Positions 60,832 through 64,000 of a stretch of DNA of 64,000 nucleotides are shown here, piece after piece. The notes below the pieces were generated by a model. It ran no database searches. It was not told the origin of the DNA and worked only from the letters and a program-made list of their open reading frames with translations. Position numbers and translations under genes: made by a program. Source of the stretch: Marinobacter vinifirmus (GTDB taxonomy: Bacteria > Pseudomonadota > Gammaproteobacteria > Pseudomonadales > Oleiphilaceae). Position 1 is the first letter of the stretch, and the number at the start of each line of letters is the position of its first letter. The stretch is taken from NCBI RefSeq assembly GCF_002258215.1, contig NZ_NEFY01000004.1, positions 186,001 through 250,000 on the forward strand, written 5' to 3'.

Positions 60832-61575
60832 TTAACGCTTCACGCAGGCAAAGATCGCGTTTCCGGATTCGCCATCCCAGGGCAAAATGCGTTCGTAGTC
60901 GTGCTCGAAGATGTGTACCTCGAACCACGGCTTCAGCAGCGCTTCGAACTCGCCGAAGCTGAGTGCCACCATCGGGTGCTCATCCTGCCAGGACTCGCAA
61001 ACACCGTTGGTGTTGCGGTCAATACTCAGCCGTAATGATTGCCGCTCACCAGGGCCGGCGTAGTGCCAGCCGGAACGGAAGCTGAACTCGCTGCCATCAT
61101 GCTGTGCTGTGTGGCAGACATACAGGTTGTTATTGATGCGGGTTTTGTCCACCGCATTGAAACAGAACAGTCCGTTTTCTGATAACGCCTGGTGGGCACT
61201 GCGGATGCAGCCTTTGAGTTTCTCGATGCCATCGCTGTAGTGGATGGAGTACAGAAAGCAGGTGACCAGGTCGAACGGCTGCGCTACCTGAAACGCACAC
61301 ATATCCCCAACGCTGAATACCGCCTCCGGGCAACGCTGCTGCGCTACATCCAGCATCGGCTGGTTGATATCCAGCCCCTGACACTGAAAACCGTCATCCA
61401 GGAAGTGACAAATATGCGGGCCGGTACCACAGGCCAGGTCCAGGTGGCTGTTGCCTCCGTTACCGAACAACTGATGCAGGCGCCGGATACCCTGGCTTTG
61501 AGCCCGATAGTCGATATCCGCACACATCAGGTCATAGTACCCGGACAAGTCCGTGTATAAGGCATTGGTAGACAA
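60832..61575 (-). CDS. Class I SAM-dependent methyltransferase
   Basis: 247 residues. The start is TTG at 61575 with AGAGG upstream, since no ATG is in frame and the family N-terminus (LYTDLSGYYDLMCADIDY) begins there. SAM motif I is LDLACGTGPH, followed by CQGLDINQPMLDVA. The rest includes DLVTCFLYSIHY and ends NAIFACVKR. Substrate unknown. Confidence 0.85.
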   Translation of the reverse strand: MSTNALYTDLSGYYDLMCADIDYRAQSQGIRRLHQLFGNGGNSHLDLACGTGPHICHFLDDGFQCQGLDINQPMLDVAQQRCPEAVFSVGDMCAFQVAQPFDLVTCFLYSIHYSDGIEKLKGCIRSAHQALSENGLFCFNAVDKTRINNNLYVCHTAQHDGSEFSFRSGWHYAGPGERQSLRLSIDRNTNGVCESWQDEHPMVALSFGEFEALLKPWFEVHIFEHDYERILPWDGESGNAIFACVKR

Positions 61576-61878
61576 TGGAAAGCCTCTGCAGGATTAACTG
61601 GATCACCTCTGGCGATCAGCAGCTGCAGGGCAGGTATGGCGCAGCGGGCGGGCGTTTCGAGGACGGGGTATGGTACCGAATTTGCCCGTTAGCCGGTAGC
61701 ACTTCCAGAAGCGGTTTCCGGCTTATATTGACGGGTGGCATAAAGTCATTGTGGTCACTCTCCTTCGCTATTACCGCACCGCCTTGCACCTCGGGGCGTT
61801 GCGGCGGTTCTGAATTGAATGCAGAATGCCGTAACGGTTTAATCTGCTATTCAACAGCCCCGAGAGTGGAGTTCAGCT
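61576..61878. other. Intergenic region with a sigma-70-like promoter
   Basis: 303 bp between divergent genes. An ORF spanning much of it (61575-61937) has no family resemblance and no ribosome site. TTGAAT (61815-61820) and TTTAAT (61838-61843), 17 bp apart, form a good promoter for the SnoaL-like gene. Confidence 0.55.
61815..61843 (+). promoter_or_regulatory. Sigma-70-type promoter for the SnoaL-like gene
   Basis: TTGAAT-N17-TTTAAT, with a transcription start expected near 61850, giving a leader of about 29 nt. Confidence 0.6.
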
Positions 61879-62256
61879 ATGTCGCCAAAGGATATTGTGG
61901 CGCAGTTTATTTCAGACATTCACGCCCAGCGTTTTGACGAGGCCAAGACCTTGCTGGCGGAGGATGGCTTCGAGTATGTGGGGCCCAACATGCGCTTCCT
62001 CAGCCGGGACGACATGCTGGCTTACCAGTTCGGCATGGCCGCGATCCAGAAAGACCTGGTGCTGCGGCAGCTAAGCGCAGACGGCGAGCACGTATTTGCG
62101 ATCCTGGACTACCGGACTCATTTCGAACCCATCGGAGATGTGCGGCTTGCGGTGTGGTTTCGAGTTCGTGATGACAAAATCCATACCATGGAAACTTTCT
62201 ATAACGCCGCAGTTGTAGAGAATATGTTGGGGGGTAACCTGCCAACGGCAGGCTGA
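61879..62256 (+). CDS. SnoaL/NTF2-like protein
   Basis: 125 residues. The alpha+beta-barrel pattern of the NTF2-like superfamily is seen: MSPKDIVAQFISDIHAQRFDEAKTLLAEDGFEYVGP, a long middle helix, and LDYRTHFEPIGDVRLAVWFRVRDDKIHTMETFYN. It could bind a small ligand or act as an isomerase or dehydratase. The substrate is unknown. GGAG precedes the ATG. Confidence 0.85.
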   Translation: MSPKDIVAQFISDIHAQRFDEAKTLLAEDGFEYVGPNMRFLSRDDMLAYQFGMAAIQKDLVLRQLSADGEHVFAILDYRTHFEPIGDVRLAVWFRVRDDKIHTMETFYNAAVVENMLGGNLPTAG

Positions 62257-62282
62257 ACAAGGCAGGGTTCCCCTGTTCAGCC
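62251..62282 (+). terminator. Hairpin at the end of the SnoaL-like gene
   Basis: GGCTGAACA (62251-62259) pairs with TGTTCAGCC (62274-62282), and the gene's stop codon lies in the left arm. A second, 11-bp perfect hairpin, CTGCCTTCAGG (62291-62301)/CCTGAAGGCAG (62309-62319), follows. T-tracts are poor. Confidence 0.5.
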
Positions 62283-62326
62283 TTAGCAGACTGCCTTCAG
62301 GCACGCTCCCTGAAGGCAGGTTCTGA

Positions 62327-63085
62327 TTACTGCCTTGCGCGCTTGCGGGCAGCGCCCAGGCCAAGCAGGCCCAGACCCAGAAGCGCCATGGTGCCGGGCT
62401 CCGGCACGGGCAATTCGGTGACGTTGAGGCGGGCCATCAGATTTACCGACGTAATGGCATTTTCCGCAGTCAGGAAGGTTTCCAGGTCGCCTTCAAAACC
62501 GAGAAGGTCCAGGCTGTAGAGGTTGTTGCCAAGCTGGAAATCGGTGCTGGTTACGTATTCATCGAGAATCCAGATCTGGTCGTCCACGTCACCAACATTT
62601 TCGACGACATCAATCTTGCTCCAGTCCAGGCACAAGAACAAAAACCAGGACGCGCAGGTGTAGGTTTGCCCTGTTACCACGGGCGCTGTGTTGGGCGTTT
62701 CGTCGTGGGCAAAGACGAACGTGCCCGATGAGCCGCCGTTGTCACCAAATCCGTCAAAGCCCAGATTGACTGCCAGGTCCACCCCGGTAATGCCATCACC
62801 GGTCACCGGCTTGTTGATGTGAGTCAGGCTGCCCAGCACAAAGGCATCGTTGTCCAGAATCGTCTGGGGCAGTGGAGCTGTTCCATTAAAGTTATAGCCA
62901 CTCTGGCCATAGCCTGAACTGTAGCCCCAGCGAATCTGGCTGGTACCTTCACCGTTAACGTTGGAGCCACCAACGGCATTTTCAAAGCTTCCAGATACAG
63001 AAGTCAGGTTAACGGGAAACGCAAACGCAACGCTGGCGGTCAGTGCGGTTGCAGTTGCGACTAAGGCTTTTGCTAACATTTTCAT
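62327..63085 (-). CDS. THxN-type PEP-CTERM exported protein
   Basis: 252 residues. A signal peptide (KALVATATALTASVAFA) begins the protein, and the C-terminus, VPEPGTMALLGLGLLGLGAARKRARQ, is a classical PEP-CTERM sorting signal: PEP, hydrophobic helix, basic tail. The middle has LTHINKPVTGDGITGVDLAVNL, the THxN choice-anchor pattern. It is exported and sorted by an exosortase, which is not in this window. A near-perfect sigma-54 promoter lies 40 bp upstream. Confidence 0.93.
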   Translation of the reverse strand: MKMLAKALVATATALTASVAFAFPVNLTSVSGSFENAVGGSNVNGEGTSQIRWGYSSGYGQSGYNFNGTAPLPQTILDNDAFVLGSLTHINKPVTGDGITGVDLAVNLGFDGFGDNGGSSGTFVFAHDETPNTAPVVTGQTYTCASWFLFLCLDWSKIDVVENVGDVDDQIWILDEYVTSTDFQLGNNLYSLDLLGFEGDLETFLTAENAITSVNLMARLNVTELPVPEPGTMALLGLGLLGLGAARKRARQ

Positions 63086-63123
63086 TATTCGTTCCTTCGT
63101 TTTGAGTGAGTCCGTTCTTGTTT

Positions 63124-63139
63124 AGCAAGTTAAGTGCCA
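63124..63139 (-). promoter_or_regulatory. Sigma-54 (RpoN) promoter of the PEP-CTERM gene
   Basis: Read on the minus strand it is TGGCACTTAACTTGCT, matching consensus TGGCAC-N5-TTGCW at every conserved position. The -12 GC is followed by about 12 bases to the predicted start, giving a leader of about 28 nt that carries a GAAGGAA ribosome site. Confidence 0.8.
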
Positions 63140-63258
63140 TTTCTTTAGGTTATTGATTTTTAGCTGGTTTTATGATGCCCTGAAAACATGTGTCAATTAA
63201 CCTGACATTTGCGTTGTTCTTAGGCTGTTCCAGCGCTGCTTATCGCTGCTGGGAGCGG

Positions 63259-63274
63259 TAATGTGTCCACATTA
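63259..63274. promoter_or_regulatory. Palindrome upstream of the sigma-54 promoter
   Basis: TAATGTG-TC-CACATTA is a perfect 7-bp-arm inverted repeat, about 130 bp upstream of the -24/-12 boxes. That is the usual range for an enhancer-binding activator site. Which protein binds it is unknown. Confidence 0.45.
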
Positions 63275-63406
63275 TTTACAGTATTTTGGTCGCGCCTGGA
63301 CTGTAGCGATCTCTCGTTGCCATACGGTAATGCTCCCGGCATGAAGAAACCGGCAAGCCGTGCTATCAAGTGAGAGGGATTATTATTTTCTTCTGAAGGA
63401 ATGGGC

Positions 63407-64000
63407 ATGGCTTACTGGTTGGTGGACAGCCCGGGTTCTGGCGATGGCTCTCGCGACAGCGATTTCTGGCTGAAGCACCTGCGCGAGCAGGGCATAAATG
63501 AGGTAACCGTTTGCAAGCTGGGTGATGCCGAAAATTGGATTCGTCATGTGTCTGAAGGCGACTGCCTGATGGCTGCAGGTGGTGATGGCACGGTGAACGG
63601 GGTGGCTTCGCTGTGCCTGCGTACCGGGGCGACCCTGGCGGTTCTGCCATCAGGCACTGCTAATGACTTCGCCCGAAACCTGGGCCTTCCTGAGGATCCT
63701 TCAGAGGTTGTTCGGCTGGTGGCAGAGGGTGGCTCGCAACGGATTGATGTGGCGGAGTTTGCAGATCGCATCTATTTGAACGTGGCTCATATCGGGCTTG
63801 GTACCTTGCCCTCCCGAAAGGCCAGTTCCCCAACCAAGCAAGCTTTGGGCAAGTTCAGCTACCTGGCCACCCTGTTTCAGCAGGTGGGTGCCAAGCGGGG
63901 CTTCCGGGCCAGGATTCAGACGGATCGCTCATCGCTCGAAGGCCGCTGGCTCTCCATTGCGGTTGCCACGGGAGCCTACTTTGGCGGCGGCCAGGAAATA
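63407..64000 (+). CDS. Diacylglycerol kinase-like lipid kinase (3' end outside window)
   Basis: 198 residues are visible and the frame is still open at the window end. ATG 63407 has GAAGGA 6 bases upstream (ATG 63401 is too close to it). The DAGK catalytic domain pattern is clear: AAGGDGTVNGVASL (GGDGT at 58-62) and LPSGTANDFARNLGLP (80-95), as in YegS/BmrU lipid kinases. It probably phosphorylates diacylglycerol or a related lipid. No stop codon is visible. Confidence 0.9.
   Translation, partial: MAYWLVDSPGSGDGSRDSDFWLKHLREQGINEVTVCKLGDAENWIRHVSEGDCLMAAGGDGTVNGVASLCLRTGATLAVLPSGTANDFARNLGLPEDPSEVVRLVAEGGSQRIDVAEFADRIYLNVAHIGLGTLPSRKASSPTKQALGKFSYLATLFQQVGAKRGFRARIQTDRSSLEGRWLSIAVATGAYFGGGQEI

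Larger units (their letters stand above)
63086..63406. promoter_or_regulatory. Control region of the PEP-CTERM gene
   Basis: 321 bp without a gene. It holds a sigma-54 promoter (63124-63139, minus strand), TGTCA-N7-TGACA (63191-63207) and a perfect TAATGTG-TC-CACATTA palindrome (63259-63274), plus the ribosome site of the kinase-like gene at the right end. Confidence 0.65.

Noticed and set aside
61575..61937. 120-residue plus-strand frame between methyltransferase and SnoaL-like gene
   Set aside because: No recognisable family or ribosome site, and it overlaps the start of the SnoaL-like gene and its promoter.

Overview
This is a gene-dense, GC-rich gammaproteobacterial chromosome segment, almost certainly from Marinobacter. 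The strongest clue is the 512-residue fatty acyl reductase at 29006-30544, which matches my memory of the Marinobacter wax-ester reductases closely. The gene orders lepA-lepB-DUF4845-rnc-era-recO-pdxJ and gacS/cysM-rlmD-relA-mazG fit the Pseudomonas/Marinobacter branch. I see no tRNA, rRNA, CRISPR array, insertion sequence or prophage.

Layout. 1-7580: the end of a GGDEF/EAL c-di-GMP protein, then a tight operon for translation, secretion, RNA processing, repair and vitamin B6 (lepA to pdxJ). 7577-15192: GacS/BarA sensor kinase on the minus strand, then cysM, rlmD and relA. 15189-22543: mazG, ppc, a YbaK-HDOD protein, adk, tsaB, rsmJ. 22569-30544: envelope and lipid genes (plsB, nudC, murI, a DUF2156 protein with a methyltransferase, and the divergent fatty acyl reductase). 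30740-40417: acetyl-CoA synthetase with a LuxR-type response regulator, 2-hydroxyacid dehydrogenase, two aminotransferases, an isopropylmalate/tartrate-dehydrogenase-like enzyme, an EAL protein and small membrane or lipoproteins.

40411-46543 is a LysR regulator divergent from an acyl-CoA dehydrogenase, followed by SDR, APH-type kinase, histidine phosphatase and SDR genes. This set resembles the parts of the ACAD10/ACAD11 and levulinate (Lva) routes for hydroxy-acid breakdown. 46619-55836: lipoprotein, DUF2798, PBP4, a tandem-thioredoxin-fold GST-like protein, a GFA protein, a PQQ-type sugar dehydrogenase, an aldehyde/alcohol dehydrogenase pair, UPF0178 and YjdM. 55936-60799: DUF533 protein, 2-oxoacid dehydrogenase E1alpha-E1beta-E2 without E3, and a copper chaperone. 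60832-64000: methyltransferase, SnoaL-like protein, a PEP-CTERM surface protein with a near-perfect sigma-54 promoter, and the start of a diacylglycerol-kinase-like gene.

The most unusual structure is in 42720-43072: two oppositely oriented copies of an element with perfect 28-30 bp inverted arms. The arms differ between copies, but the loop is conserved and holds two small hairpins with TGGA loops. A half copy lies at 33474-33505. The loops resemble CsrA/RsmA sites, and the window also encodes GacS, the sensor that normally controls that pathway. The second notable signal is the sigma-54 promoter and upstream palindromes of the PEP-CTERM gene.
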